DNA of 64,000 bases. It comes from Shewanella baltica (GTDB lineage Bacteria > Pseudomonadota > Gammaproteobacteria > Enterobacterales > Shewanellaceae). This document shows positions 54,306-62,891 of this stretch, in pieces. Numbering within the stretch: position 1 is the first letter of the stretch; each line of letters opens with the position of its first letter. The translations under genes and the position numbers were made by a program. The DNA is taken from assembly GCF_900456975.1 (NCBI RefSeq), contig NZ_UGYM01000002.1, forward strand, positions 4,712,001 through 4,776,000, given 5' to 3'. Below the pieces are notes generated by a model. It had not been told where the DNA came from, searched no databases, and worked only from the letters and a program-made list of their open reading frames with translations.

Positions 54306-54978
54306 TTTTGTCTCTCGGTGAATGCCAATGTGTTGGCCGTTGCGCTAAACCAAAGTGACGGCTCTGCGCTGCAACGGCCATCTGGCGAGATAATTTAAGT
54401 AATTGGATTAAGACGGGAAACAACACGCAATACACCAACTCGGACCAATTTTTAGGGTTACGCAGCGCCTTAGGTGTAATGCGAGCCCCGCGCAGACACT
54501 GGATCTGATATATCTCGCGGATCTCATCTGCCATATAGGGCAATAAACTTAAGGACGCCGCGACCACAAAGGCCCACTTGGTCGGTAAAAACGCACTTAA
54601 CACTTCACCAATTCGCTCGGGAGCTGCCGTAAGACACAGCCACCACCCGGGAATGGTCGCCAAAATAATACGCGCAACCACCACGGCGCCTTGGGCTAAA
54701 TGTTCAACGCCATAGAGGATTAAATACAGACTCAAAGTGATGCTCAATTGCACTAAACCTAGCTTTAGCACGCCCCAAATACTGCCGCGCCGCAGCAAAC
54801 CGTGGATAACAAGCAGTCCATTAAGCCCAGCTAATGGCAAGAGTAAAGCAGCGGGCAATACAAAAGCACAAGCTGAAAGCACGCACACCAATAGCAGCGA
54901 CAACGCACAAAGTGCCGTTTCCCGCCGCTCATAACTCCAATGCCGCAGCGCGCGTAGGCGCCGACAACTAGCCCACAT
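54298..54978 (-). CDS. ECF transporter transmembrane (T) component
   Basis: A 226-residue protein started at ATG 54978 because CAGGAG lies 6 bases upstream; a longer frame from TTG 54996 lies inside the ATPase gene. It has four or five helices and the coupling region EIREIYQIQCLRGARITPKALRNP, which carries the Ala-Arg-Gly motif used to contact the ATPases, as in EcfT. It links the ATPase to the S component. Confidence 0.82.
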   Translation of the reverse strand: MWASCRRLRALRHWSYERRETALCALSLLLVCVLSACAFVLPAALLLPLAGLNGLLVIHGLLRRGSIWGVLKLGLVQLSITLSLYLILYGVEHLAQGAVVVARIILATIPGWWLCLTAAPERIGEVLSAFLPTKWAFVVAASLSLLPYMADEIREIYQIQCLRGARITPKALRNPKNWSELVYCVLFPVLIQLLKLSRQMAVAAQSRHFGLAQRPTHWHSPRDKND

Positions 54979-56338
54979 AACGCTCTCCTGTTTCAATCAA
55001 TTCCTCCACCAATAGACCATTACGCAAACTCAATTGCCGTGATACAGCGCTGTGTTCAATGCTTCTGTGGCTGCTGAGCAAAATAGCGCAACCTTGCGAG
55101 CTTAACCGCTTCAGCAAGTACCACACTTTGCCGTAATAATGCTTATCCATCCCCGCCAATGGATCGTCCAAAAGCAATACTTTAGGGCGTAAACAGGCGA
55201 GTGACGCTAAGGCAATCAAGTGCTGTTGGCCGTAGGATAATTTGTGGGGCGACAGCTGAGCTAAGCTAAATAAATCCAATTCATCCAACATCTGCGCCGC
55301 GCGTTCTTTGGGGAGTTCAAAACGCCTAAGGCTAAACTGCATTTCGGCCAGCACGCTGGTCTCGAATAATTGTCGACTCGGCCTTTGCATCAGCAGACCC
55401 AGCTCAGCGCCATAAATCCCTAGCTTAGGTCTTCGCCCGAGCACTTTAAGCGGAAGACGCTGCCTTGAACTGAGTACGCCAGCTATGGTTTTCAACAAAC
55501 TAGTTTTACCTGAGCCGTTATCTCCCACTAAGGTCACTATCTCACCCGCCTGCAGTTGAAATCCCTGCGGACACGCAAATAATGTAGGACAAGCATCGAA
55601 CCCAAAATCAAAGGCTTCGGCGCTGACCAAGACTTTGCCTAAATGCTCAAACTTAGGCTGATTTCGCCACGCAGGCGCCTCAATTTGCGGCGCATCGTTC
55701 ACGGTATAGATGCCTTCGGATAGCTTGCCCGCCTCTAACTGCCAGTAATGCTGAATAATCTCAGCGAAGGCCGAGGCGTTATGCTCAACCAACACCAGCG
55801 CCATGCCATCTTGGATAAGATTGTGAAGCACGACCAGCAGCTCACTTACACCGTGATCATCGAGTTGTGCCCAAGGCTCATCGAGCAGCAGTAAATGCGG
55901 CTCGCACACCAGTTGGGCGGCAATCATTAAACGATATTTTTGACCGAGGGAAAGCGTGCTGACTTGGGTATCGAGGCGCAGATACAAACCCACACGCCGT
56001 AGCGCCAATTGCACTTTAGGTAGCATTTTCTCGGCGGGAATACCGAGATTTTCTAAGGCGAAAGCCACTTCGGCGCCAACGGTTTGCCGAAGTAGCTGAG
56101 TTTGCGGGTCTTGCATCACCAGACCCGTAACCAGTTGTGGGTAACGCCAGATGTCGCCTTCATGCGGGCGATTTAATACGCCCGCCAGTAGGTTTAGCAG
56201 ACTCGATTTCCCAGAGCCCGTAGGACCGCTCACGCAATGGCATTGGCCGGTGCCAATCGCCAAGTTAACCTCCTGCAATACAGTCGGTAACTGGCTACCA
56301 TAGTTGAAGCTAACGCCTTCGAGCGCTAGGAGTTTCAT
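54968..56338 (-). CDS. ECF transporter ATPase, two ABC domains in one chain
   Basis: A 456-residue protein with two complete ABC cassettes: Walker A GPTGSGKSSLLNLLAG (near 40) and GDNGSGKTSLLKTIAG (near 275), signatures TLSLGQKYRLMIAAQL and KLSYGQQHLIALASL, Walker B HLLLLDEPWAQLDDHG and VLLLDDPLAGMDKH. Most ECF modules use two separate ATPases; here they are fused. In the second cassette the catalytic Glu after Walker B is Asp-Pro (DDP instead of DEP), so one ATP site may be degenerate. It is 1 base downstream of the TonB receptor gene. Confidence 0.88.
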   Translation of the reverse strand: MKLLALEGVSFNYGSQLPTVLQEVNLAIGTGQCHCVSGPTGSGKSSLLNLLAGVLNRPHEGDIWRYPQLVTGLVMQDPQTQLLRQTVGAEVAFALENLGIPAEKMLPKVQLALRRVGLYLRLDTQVSTLSLGQKYRLMIAAQLVCEPHLLLLDEPWAQLDDHGVSELLVVLHNLIQDGMALVLVEHNASAFAEIIQHYWQLEAGKLSEGIYTVNDAPQIEAPAWRNQPKFEHLGKVLVSAEAFDFGFDACPTLFACPQGFQLQAGEIVTLVGDNGSGKTSLLKTIAGVLSSRQRLPLKVLGRRPKLGIYGAELGLLMQRPSRQLFETSVLAEMQFSLRRFELPKERAAQMLDELDLFSLAQLSPHKLSYGQQHLIALASLACLRPKVLLLDDPLAGMDKHYYGKVWYLLKRLSSQGCAILLSSHRSIEHSAVSRQLSLRNGLLVEELIETGERYVG

Positions 56339-56339
56339 C

Positions 56340-58571
56340 TTAGATCTGCCAGTTCACACCGATGAAGATCTGTCGTCCCGCCTGTGGCAGAGCTTCACTC
56401 TGGTAGTAGTTTTCATCCAGCAAGTTAGTCGCACGTAGGTAAACATCTAACTTGTCACGAATTAATGGCTGTACCAGATTTACGTCCACTAAGGTGTAGT
56501 TATCTAACGACTGCTGTTGATATTGGGTCTGACCGCCAACCTTCACCTGCGTCGCATAGACTTGGTCTAAAATACGCTCCACGTTGAGGTGAACTTGAGT
56601 CTCGAGGGGAAACTCGTAACTCATCTGCCAACGTAACTGGTGACGTGGACGATATTGCAAGGCATCTAAGGTATCGTCGCCGTCTATCTCTTCTGAATCG
56701 AGAAAACTATAAGAGAAGCTCAGATCTAAGTGCTCAATCGTATGGTTATTGATTTGGAAATCTACCCCTTTGAACTTATAACGCCCCATATTTTGGTAGA
56801 AACCATCGACATCCTTGGCGATGTAATTTTTCGCATCAGTGTAATAGCCATAAAGGGAGAAATCGGTACTCGCCGGCAGATTCTGCTCTAAACCCAGCTC
56901 CACATGCTTAGACTCTTCGGCTTCTAAATCACGATTACCAGATAGCTGCGAATAAAAGTTCACCATAGACGGGAAACGCACTTTACGTGCCACACTTAAG
57001 CTTAAGCGGGAATCTTGCGCCGCCTGCCAATAACTGGAGGCCATGGCCGAATAGTTGCCATCGGTACTATCTGTGGTGTCGAGTGAATGATAAGCGCCAC
57101 CTAATGTGAAGCCGTACTGCAGCTCAGATTGGTACTGATACTCAGCCGCGGCCGTATATAACCAGGCAGAATCATTTAAGTTCTCGGCGCCGCCGGTGCC
57201 AGTTCCACCACCTGTACCTGTTCCACCACCTGTGCCTGTTCCACCACCTGTGCCTGTTCCACCACCTGTGCCTGTTCCACCACCTGTACCTGTTCCACCG
57301 CCTGTGCCATTTCCACCGCCGGTGCCATTTCCACCGCCGGTGCCATTTCCACCACCTGTACCTGTTCCACCGCCTGTGCCTGTTCCACCACCTGAACCTG
57401 TTCCACCACCTGTGCCTGTTCCACCGCCTGAACCTGTTCCACCGCCATTATTGCTGCCGGTATTAGCCGTATAAGTATCGACGACAGACTTCCAGCTCTG
57501 TTTCTCGGCAATGACCGAAGTCGTCAATAAACCCGCAGTATGCAAGTCTGTGATTAACTGCAGATTGACACCTTGCACAACCGAACGTCCATCTTGCGAC
57601 AGCGTCACCGCCTGATAGGCTTCATCGGCATAGGAGGCTTCTAAGGTATCGCTTTGATTGTGATAGCCAAAGCCACGCAGGGTGAAAGTGTCATCAAACT
57701 GATGTGCTAATCCCAGTTGGAAAGTATGCGCGTCATAATCATCAGTGCGTTCAAATTTGAGCTTGCCGCTACCAGTGCCGTCACGGGCGGGCTTTCCCCA
57801 TTCGCCGCTACGCAGTGCCATGTTGGCAATCAATTGAGTTTTATCAGATAACCAGTAACTGCCTTGGGCATAAACGTTAGTGACTTCTTTATCTGAATTC
57901 GCGCGCAATTCGCCGTCTTGGTATTGCGTCGGTTCAAAGTCATTCGACATAGGGAAGCCGTCAGTTTGCTGGCGACTGATACTGACCAAGCCTTGCCAAT
58001 CCTCACCCGAACCTGCGGCGCTGATATCACCATTAAATGTATTGTCTTTACCCGCTTCGAGGCGCCCAGCCAGAGCTGGTGCCGTGCTGCCCTGCTTGGT
58101 AATAATGTTGATCACGCCGCCCGCACCACTTGGGCCATAAAGCACAGATGTGGGGCCGACAGAGACTTCTACCGAGGCAATTTGGCTTGTGGGAATAATA
58201 CTCGGGTCGAACTGACCATCATCGGCACTGCTCATGGGCACACCATTGACCAATAAGGTCACATGGCGAGTTTTAAAACCACGAATATCAACCCTTGGCG
58301 TACCGTCGCCACCAACACGAATGTACACACCCGGCACATTCTTTAAGACTTGGTCTAGGGTTTGCGCTCCGGTTGCGCGGATCTCTTCCTCACTGATGCT
58401 CCAATGGGTCGTCGCCATTTCACTGGCTTCTCCGCCGTCACCATGCACGACGATCACTTCATTGATATTGAGTCGCGGATCACGGGCGATTTCATCGGCT
58501 TGAACAGTAAAACTAAGACCAATAGCTAAGGCTAAAGATGACACTCTAAAGAGGGTATTCGTGGTAATCAT
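56340..58571 (-). CDS. TonB-dependent receptor with a Gly-rich repeat in an extracellular loop
   Basis: A 743-residue outer-membrane receptor. The signal peptide ends VQADE, the TonB box is NEVIVVHG, and the plug has MATTHWSISEEEIRATGAQTLDQVLKNVPGVYIR and RGFKTRHVTLLVNGVPM. The barrel has the normal final strand QIFIGVNWQI. Between residues about 370 and 460 lies an 84-residue array of 6-residue Gly/Thr repeats flanked by NTGSNN and ENLND, which should protrude outside the cell. Its gene leads an operon with an ECF transporter, so the substrate likely crosses both membranes by this pair. The plug is vaguely BtuB-like; no cobalamin riboswitch is seen upstream. Confidence 0.88.
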   Translation of the reverse strand: MITTNTLFRVSSLALAIGLSFTVQADEIARDPRLNINEVIVVHGDGGEASEMATTHWSISEEEIRATGAQTLDQVLKNVPGVYIRVGGDGTPRVDIRGFKTRHVTLLVNGVPMSSADDGQFDPSIIPTSQIASVEVSVGPTSVLYGPSGAGGVINIITKQGSTAPALAGRLEAGKDNTFNGDISAAGSGEDWQGLVSISRQQTDGFPMSNDFEPTQYQDGELRANSDKEVTNVYAQGSYWLSDKTQLIANMALRSGEWGKPARDGTGSGKLKFERTDDYDAHTFQLGLAHQFDDTFTLRGFGYHNQSDTLEASYADEAYQAVTLSQDGRSVVQGVNLQLITDLHTAGLLTTSVIAEKQSWKSVVDTYTANTGSNNGGGTGSGGGTGTGGGTGSGGGTGTGGGTGTGGGNGTGGGNGTGGGNGTGGGTGTGGGTGTGGGTGTGGGTGTGGGTGTGGGTGTGGAENLNDSAWLYTAAAEYQYQSELQYGFTLGGAYHSLDTTDSTDGNYSAMASSYWQAAQDSRLSLSVARKVRFPSMVNFYSQLSGNRDLEAEESKHVELGLEQNLPASTDFSLYGYYTDAKNYIAKDVDGFYQNMGRYKFKGVDFQINNHTIEHLDLSFSYSFLDSEEIDGDDTLDALQYRPRHQLRWQMSYEFPLETQVHLNVERILDQVYATQVKVGGQTQYQQQSLDNYTLVDVNLVQPLIRDKLDVYLRATNLLDENYYQSEALPQAGRQIFIGVNWQI
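57193..57447. repeat. 18-bp tandem repeat (coding minisatellite) in the TonB receptor
   Basis: About 14 copies of an 18-bp unit, sense GGTGGAACAGGCACAGGT with third-position and Thr/Asn/Ser variants, encode GGGTGT, GGGTGS or GGGNGT. The unit is a multiple of three, so slippage changes loop length without breaking the frame. The copies near one end are nearly identical, which suggests recent expansion. Confidence 0.9.
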
Positions 58572-58995
58572 ATTATTGTTGTCACGTCGAAAATTTAAGA
58601 TGTGCCCGCTATTGTGAACCGCGATTATTCTGTCTCAACCGGAAAACGTTTAAAAACCAACCCAGATCGACAAATTGAAACAAAGGGAAAGCGCATGGCG
58701 TAACCAAGAGACAAAATGTCCACCAAGGGTGACTTATCCGACAAAAAGACCCACTCAAGTCACATTTTTTAGCAGCGTAAAATGAGACTATGGCGAAAGT
58801 CACACGCTGGGGGCTTACATCTTGACACTCTAGACCTTGGCCTTTAATTTGAGCGAAAGATTCTTATTTACAGGCTGAATCAACTAAAGGTAATGACTTG
58901 AAAAAGAGTACATTAACCTGAGTCGAATTCATTGACGCTGACAGAGTGACCTTCAGCTTTCGCCTTCATCCCTTATCTTTACTTTGGAGTTCTAT
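58572..58995. other. Divergent promoter region between the TonB receptor and menF
   Basis: About 420 bases without a gene. On the minus strand an AATGTGACTT half-site could be one half of a CRP site, but its partner is poor. No riboswitch fold was recognised. Confidence 0.4.
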
Positions 58996-60354
58996 TTGCC
59001 CGTTCATGCCCTGTCTGAAGACCTTAAGTCTCTCATCGACAAACTCATTCAATTAAAGCAAGTTCCGCCGACGGAGCCGATAGTGCAGTTGTCGCTTAAT
59101 ACTGTCGCTATGCCTTTAATTTCATGGTTGGCATCGCAGACGCAATTTCCGCGCATCTACTGGCATGGGCGCGACAGAATCGAAGAAGTAGCGGCGATTG
59201 GGGCATGTAAAGACTTCAGATTTGAAACCGGCATTAACGATCAACAACTGGCCATGGCCTACCAAGAGCAGCGAGCCTTATCGACGAATCAAAATATTCG
59301 CTACTACGGCGGCGTTGCCTTCGATCGCACCATAGAATCTTGGCCAGAGTTCGGTAATAGTCGCTTTATCCTGCCGCGCATTGAATTTAGACGCAGCGGA
59401 AGCAAGTTTAGCCTGTTGGTGAATCTTAATTTTGCCGAGAATGATCACCATAGCGAAATCGACAAAGCCATCGCCGCTATCGAAGCTGTGATGCCCGCGA
59501 AACCACTCTCGCCGCCGAAGAAAATCGTTCCTCTTGGCCGTAGTGACAAGCCTGATTTTGAACGCTGGAAGACCTTAGTGGAGCAAGTGGTCGAGCCAAA
59601 GTTCAATCAAGACACCCCAAAAGTAGTGTTATCCCGCTTAACTCAGCTTGAAGTGAACGAATCTATCGATCCTTGGATGGTACTGGCGTGCTGGCAGGGA
59701 CGTAATCCCAACAGCTTCCAATTTGGCTTTCAATTCAGCCCAGAACGCACTTTTATCTCTTGTTCACCGGAACGTTTATTCCGCCGCCGTCAGCAGGAAC
59801 TATTCACTGAGGCGCTAGCAGGCACAACGGTACGCGGTCTGAGCCAAGAAGAAGACATTGCGCTGGCGAATGCCTTGTTAGAAGACAACAAGAATAGCGT
59901 AGAGAACCAACTCGTTCGTAGCCACATAGTGAATATGCTCACGCCGCTGAGCAATTATGTCGGCGCCGATGAATTAGCGACCATCTTTAAACTGAATCAT
60001 ATTCAGCATTTGCACCGCGCGATTCGAGCCGAATTAAAGCCGGGCGTAAATGATTTTCAACTGTTGCAAGCTCTGCATCCAACCCCTGCTGTGGGTGGCT
60101 TGCCGCGACATTCGGCATTGAACTTTATTCGTCAGCGTGAAGGTTATACTCGTGGCTGGTACGCATGTGCCTGCGGTTACTTCAATAAGTATGAGAGTGA
60201 GTTTTCGGTGGCTATCCGCAGTGCGTTGATCGAACCGGGTCGGATTAACCTATTTGCTGGGGCGGGAATTATTGCGGGTTCTGAGCCCGAAGCTGAGTGG
60301 CAAGAGCTTGAAAATAAACTCGCGACTATCATGTCGATTCTGTTCGAAATGTAA
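58996..60354 (+). CDS. menF: Isochorismate synthase MenF
   Basis: Converts chorismate to isochorismate for menaquinone synthesis. The start is TTG 58996, because GGAG lies six bases upstream; an in-frame TTG at 58984 has none. The 452-residue protein has the chorismate-binding fold: PKVVLSRLTQLEV, FQFSPERTFISCSPERLFRR, EALAGTTVRG, ENQLVRSHIVNML, HPTPAVGGLPR, YTRGWYACACGY and LFAGAGIIAGSEPEAEW. Shewanella relies on menaquinone for anaerobic respiration, so this is likely a housekeeping copy. It is transcribed alone. Confidence 0.93.
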   Translation: MPVHALSEDLKSLIDKLIQLKQVPPTEPIVQLSLNTVAMPLISWLASQTQFPRIYWHGRDRIEEVAAIGACKDFRFETGINDQQLAMAYQEQRALSTNQNIRYYGGVAFDRTIESWPEFGNSRFILPRIEFRRSGSKFSLLVNLNFAENDHHSEIDKAIAAIEAVMPAKPLSPPKKIVPLGRSDKPDFERWKTLVEQVVEPKFNQDTPKVVLSRLTQLEVNESIDPWMVLACWQGRNPNSFQFGFQFSPERTFISCSPERLFRRRQQELFTEALAGTTVRGLSQEEDIALANALLEDNKNSVENQLVRSHIVNMLTPLSNYVGADELATIFKLNHIQHLHRAIRAELKPGVNDFQLLQALHPTPAVGGLPRHSALNFIRQREGYTRGWYACACGYFNKYESEFSVAIRSALIEPGRINLFAGAGIIAGSEPEAEWQELENKLATIMSILFEM

Positions 60355-60366
60355 TAAGCCTAAGGT

Positions 60367-61107
60367 CTATTTTTCACCATCAACCCTTCGTTTTTCAAGC
60401 GTTTCAAGGTAAAGCCTGTCCTGTTCACCCGAATCAATTAAACGTTTATGTGCAAGGTCAAAATGGTGTTTCAGCATCTGACCTTTTTCAGTATTCGCGA
60501 AGGCGAAATAGGTTTCAGCCTTGAGTACGCCTTGAATAATCACAAAATTTTGTGGCGCCTTCAGCTTAGGCACATACATAAGCAAATTAGATTTATAATC
60601 CAGCACTGCATCTATGCGCCCTGCATTTAAGCTATTGAGCATAGTCAGCATATCGCTACTTTCTTCGTAGTACATGGGCACGGGAGTCAACATATTGTAT
60701 CGATAGGCCAACATCGCCTGAACCCTCTTATGGGATAGACTCTCAAGTCCTGTCCAAGTCGCCGCTAACTCGGCGGTCACCGCTACATCGATAGAATCCA
60801 CTTCAACCGTATTCTCAGTTAACAGCGCCTTTTTAGTATCTCCCTTATAAACGCTGAGGGTGATATCGGTACGATTATGCTCAACCAGATAAAGGCTGCG
60901 GGCAAAGGGCATAAACTGCACCTTGAGTTGCCACTCTGGCTCAGGGAAAACCCGCTGAAGTAACTCGAAGTAATAGCCTGTTTCATCACGATTGGCAAAA
61001 TCATCCCACGATGCCGTCGCTACATTGACGACAATCGGCTGGGCGGCGCAAATGGATACAGGTAACACGGCTAAAAGTAAGCAAAAAATAGCAAAGAATC
61101 GTCTCAT
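60367..61107 (-). CDS. Periplasmic SBP_bac_3-like solute-binding protein
   Basis: A 246-residue protein with a signal peptide ending VSICAAQP. The mature part begins VVNVATASWDDFANRDETGYYFELLQRVFPEP, followed by FARSLYLVEHNRTDITLSVYKGD, the pattern of the amino-acid-binding-protein-like domain (Pfam SBP_bac_3). No transporter permease or ATPase genes are next to it. Stand-alone members of this type in Shewanella may serve as sensors or scavengers; the ligand is unknown. It ends 12 bases after the convergent menF stop. Confidence 0.78.
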   Translation of the reverse strand: MRRFFAIFCLLLAVLPVSICAAQPIVVNVATASWDDFANRDETGYYFELLQRVFPEPEWQLKVQFMPFARSLYLVEHNRTDITLSVYKGDTKKALLTENTVEVDSIDVAVTAELAATWTGLESLSHKRVQAMLAYRYNMLTPVPMYYEESSDMLTMLNSLNAGRIDAVLDYKSNLLMYVPKLKAPQNFVIIQGVLKAETYFAFANTEKGQMLKHHFDLAHKRLIDSGEQDRLYLETLEKRRVDGEK

Positions 61108-61279
61108 GGCTATCCTCCTTCGACGTACACAAAGTGTAGAAGAGTTTTCATTCTATGCGTACATTTAAACAGCAGGCTTGCATCTTAAAACTCGAACACT
61201 ATAATGGCGACCCGATTTCGCCTCGATGCGATCGGTAATGTTCGGTGATATTGTCGTAAACATAATAAATTGAAAATTA

Positions 61280-61316
61280 GCGGGTTCCCTCACCCCGCCC
61301 TACACAACTAAAAAGG
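61280..61316 (+). promoter_or_regulatory. preQ1-I riboswitch
   Basis: GCGGG (61280-61284) pairs with CCCGC, enclosing the loop that begins TTCCCTCA. An A-rich tail, TACACAACTAAAAAGG, follows and ends in the ribosome site of the next gene (AAAAGG, 7 bases before ATG 61323). This is the layout of preQ1-I aptamers, where ligand binding pairs the tail with the loop and hides the ribosome site. It should reduce translation when preQ1 is plentiful. The gene it precedes imports queuosine precursors, which fits fully. Confidence 0.78.
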
Positions 61317-61322
61317 CCACAT

Positions 61323-61982
61323 ATGTTAATGTTAACCACAGCGCAGCTTCGCCGTGCCTTATTCCTATTAGTAGGATTCCACATACTGATTATTTGCGTC
61401 AGCAACTACTTAGTACAATTGCCATTTCAGCTATTTGGTTACCACACAACCTGGGGCGCATTTAGCTTTCCATTCGTGTACTTAGCCACAGATCTCACTG
61501 TCCGTATTTTTGGCCAACAAGCCGCACGTAGCATCATACTCAAAGCTATGGTTCCCGCTTTGATGATTTCCTACGTGATGGGAGTCGTGTTCCATCAAGG
61601 TAGCTTCCAAGGCGCTGACTCACTTGCAGAGTGGAATACCTTTGTGTTCCGAATCGCCTTCGCCAGCTTTGCTGCTTATTTGATTGGCCAGTTAATGGAT
61701 ATTAAGGTTTTTGCCCGTCTGCGAACGAGCCGCTCTTGGTGGGTCGCGCCTGCAGCATCGACCTTAGTGGGTAATTTGGTCGATACCTTAGTGTTCTTCA
61801 GCATCGCCTTTTACGCCTCTTCCGATAGCTTTATGGCGGCCAATTGGCCCGAAATCGCCACTGTCGATTACGGTTTTAAGCTGATCGTGAGCTTAGGTCT
61901 TTTCCTGCCTGCCTACGGGGTTTTGCTAAAAGTCTTACAAGACAAGATTTTGCGCACCAATCCGCAAGAATCAATTTCCTGA
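61323..61982 (+). CDS. yhhQ: Queuosine-precursor (preQ0/preQ1) transporter YhhQ/VUT family
   Basis: A 219-residue membrane protein with about six helices. HILIICVSNYLVQLPFQLFGYHTTWGAFSFPFVYLATDLTVRIFGQQAAR is the hallmark of the VUT/YhhQ family, which imports 7-cyano-7-deazaguanine or its aminomethyl form for tRNA queuosine. GNLVDTLVFFSIAFYAS is a second conserved segment. The preQ1 riboswitch in its leader gives independent support for the substrate. Confidence 0.92.
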   Translation: MLMLTTAQLRRALFLLVGFHILIICVSNYLVQLPFQLFGYHTTWGAFSFPFVYLATDLTVRIFGQQAARSIILKAMVPALMISYVMGVVFHQGSFQGADSLAEWNTFVFRIAFASFAAYLIGQLMDIKVFARLRTSRSWWVAPAASTLVGNLVDTLVFFSIAFYASSDSFMAANWPEIATVDYGFKLIVSLGLFLPAYGVLLKVLQDKILRTNPQESIS

Positions 61983-62027
61983 TTAACTCAACTGGCCAGA
62001 CCTGTTATAATTTGACCAGTTAATAGT

Positions 62028-62069
62028 TCAGCCCTGCTCCTGTTAACGCGCGATTGGGGCTGATTTTTT
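62028..62069 (+). terminator. Rho-independent terminator after yhhQ
   Basis: TCAGCCC (62028-62034) pairs with GGGCTGA (62057-62063), followed by six T. It ends just before the GNAT gene, so that gene needs its own promoter, perhaps TATAAT near 62005-62010, or partial read-through. Confidence 0.65.
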
Positions 62070-62082
62070 ATGAGAGCAAGCA

Positions 62083-62541
62083 ATGTATTCTATCGAAATT
62101 AAAGCAGAGTCAGGTTTGACTCCCGAGTTAACCACTCAGCTTATCCAACTTAGTCAACAAATCCCTGAACTCGATCGCCCCCTCACCAGCGAAGTGCTAA
62201 ATCAGCGCTTACAGGGCAAAAAGTGTTTGATTTTAGTTGCGTATGTGGAAGGTGAACTGGCGGGATTTAAACTGGGTTACGAGCAAGAAAATGCCATCTT
62301 TTATAGCTGGTTAGGTGGCGTTGCCTCCGACTTTAGACGTTTAGGCTTAGCGCAGAGTCTACTCGAATACCAAGAAACCTGGGCACGCCGTCAAGGCTAT
62401 AACCATATTCAGGTGAAAACGATGAACCGTTTCCCTGCGATGCTTAATTTGTTGATCAGTAATCAATATTTAATTACCGAGCTCAACGCCGATCCTAAAA
62501 GCTTAGTCGACCATAAACTGCATCTACGTAAGTCGATCTAA
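62083..62541 (+). CDS. GNAT-family N-acetyltransferase
   Basis: A 152-residue protein with a GNAT fold. CLILVAYVEGELAGFKLGYE and SWLGGVASDFRRLGLAQSLLEYQETWARRQGYNHIQVKTMNRFPAMLNLLISNQY contain the acetyl-CoA-binding loop (R-R-L-G-L-A near residue 85) and the typical beta-bulge. It could acetylate a small amine, peptide or protein N terminus. The substrate is unknown. It is the only gene between the yhhQ terminator and ryhB. Confidence 0.85.
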   Translation: MYSIEIKAESGLTPELTTQLIQLSQQIPELDRPLTSEVLNQRLQGKKCLILVAYVEGELAGFKLGYEQENAIFYSWLGGVASDFRRLGLAQSLLEYQETWARRQGYNHIQVKTMNRFPAMLNLLISNQYLITELNADPKSLVDHKLHLRKSI

Positions 62542-62615
62542 ACCGTTAATGGATGAGAGCGAAACGATATTTGTAAAGATATGCACTTTTTTCAATAAAT
62601 AGCTTGCAAACACAA

Positions 62616-62634
62616 TTGAGAATGATTATCGTTA
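62616..62634 (+). promoter_or_regulatory. Fur box in the ryhB promoter
   Basis: TTGAGAATGATTATCGTTA contains TGAGAAT-G-ATTATCG, which matches the Fur 7-1-7 consensus at 13 of 15 positions. It lies between a possible -35 (TTGCAA, 62604-62609) and the start of the RNA, so iron-loaded Fur would block transcription. Confidence 0.82.
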
Positions 62635-62638
62635 ACGT

Positions 62639-62766
62639 GCGTTCCAAAACTCATCTTTAACAACGATGACTGGTAATCGACGTTGTTACGGAGCTCCTGA
62701 GTTTGCAAGCACGACATTGCTCACACACACTCTTTGTGGCCGGATTCATCATCCGGCTTTTTTTTG
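62639..62766 (+). ncRNA. ryhB: RyhB iron-responsive small RNA
   Basis: The segment AAGCACGACATTGCTCACA at 62707-62725 is identical to the core of E. coli RyhB that pairs with target mRNAs. A terminator follows: GCCGGAT (62739-62745) with ATCCGGC (62751-62757) and eight T. Upstream is a strong Fur box. The 5' end is estimated from the promoter, near 62639, giving about 128 bases, longer than the 90 of E. coli RyhB. A 5' hairpin (AACAACG with CGTTGTT) may form. When iron is scarce the RNA should shut down non-essential iron proteins with Hfq. No protein is encoded here. Confidence 0.88.
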
Positions 62767-62891
62767 CCTAAAATTCGGTGATGCAAATCCACATAAAGCA
62801 GAACTAACAACTACAGCCATATTTTAATGACATATTATCAATCGAATACAACAAACAGCCATATCTCACTCGGCAAAACTAAACCGCTAAG

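Noticed and set aside
54979..54996. TTG start for the ECF T component
   Set aside because: The CAGGAG ribosome site lies downstream of it and fits ATG 54978.
57193..57447. CRISPR array
   Set aside because: The 18-bp units are contiguous with no unique spacers and lie in frame inside a coding region.
57196..57474. A long Pro/Val/Pro frame opposite the TonB receptor repeat
   Set aside because: It is the antisense of the Gly-rich tandem repeat, has no ribosome site and no meaning outside the repeat.
58572..58995. Cobalamin riboswitch for the TonB-ECF operon
   Set aside because: No B12-box-like sequence or long paired leader could be recognised.
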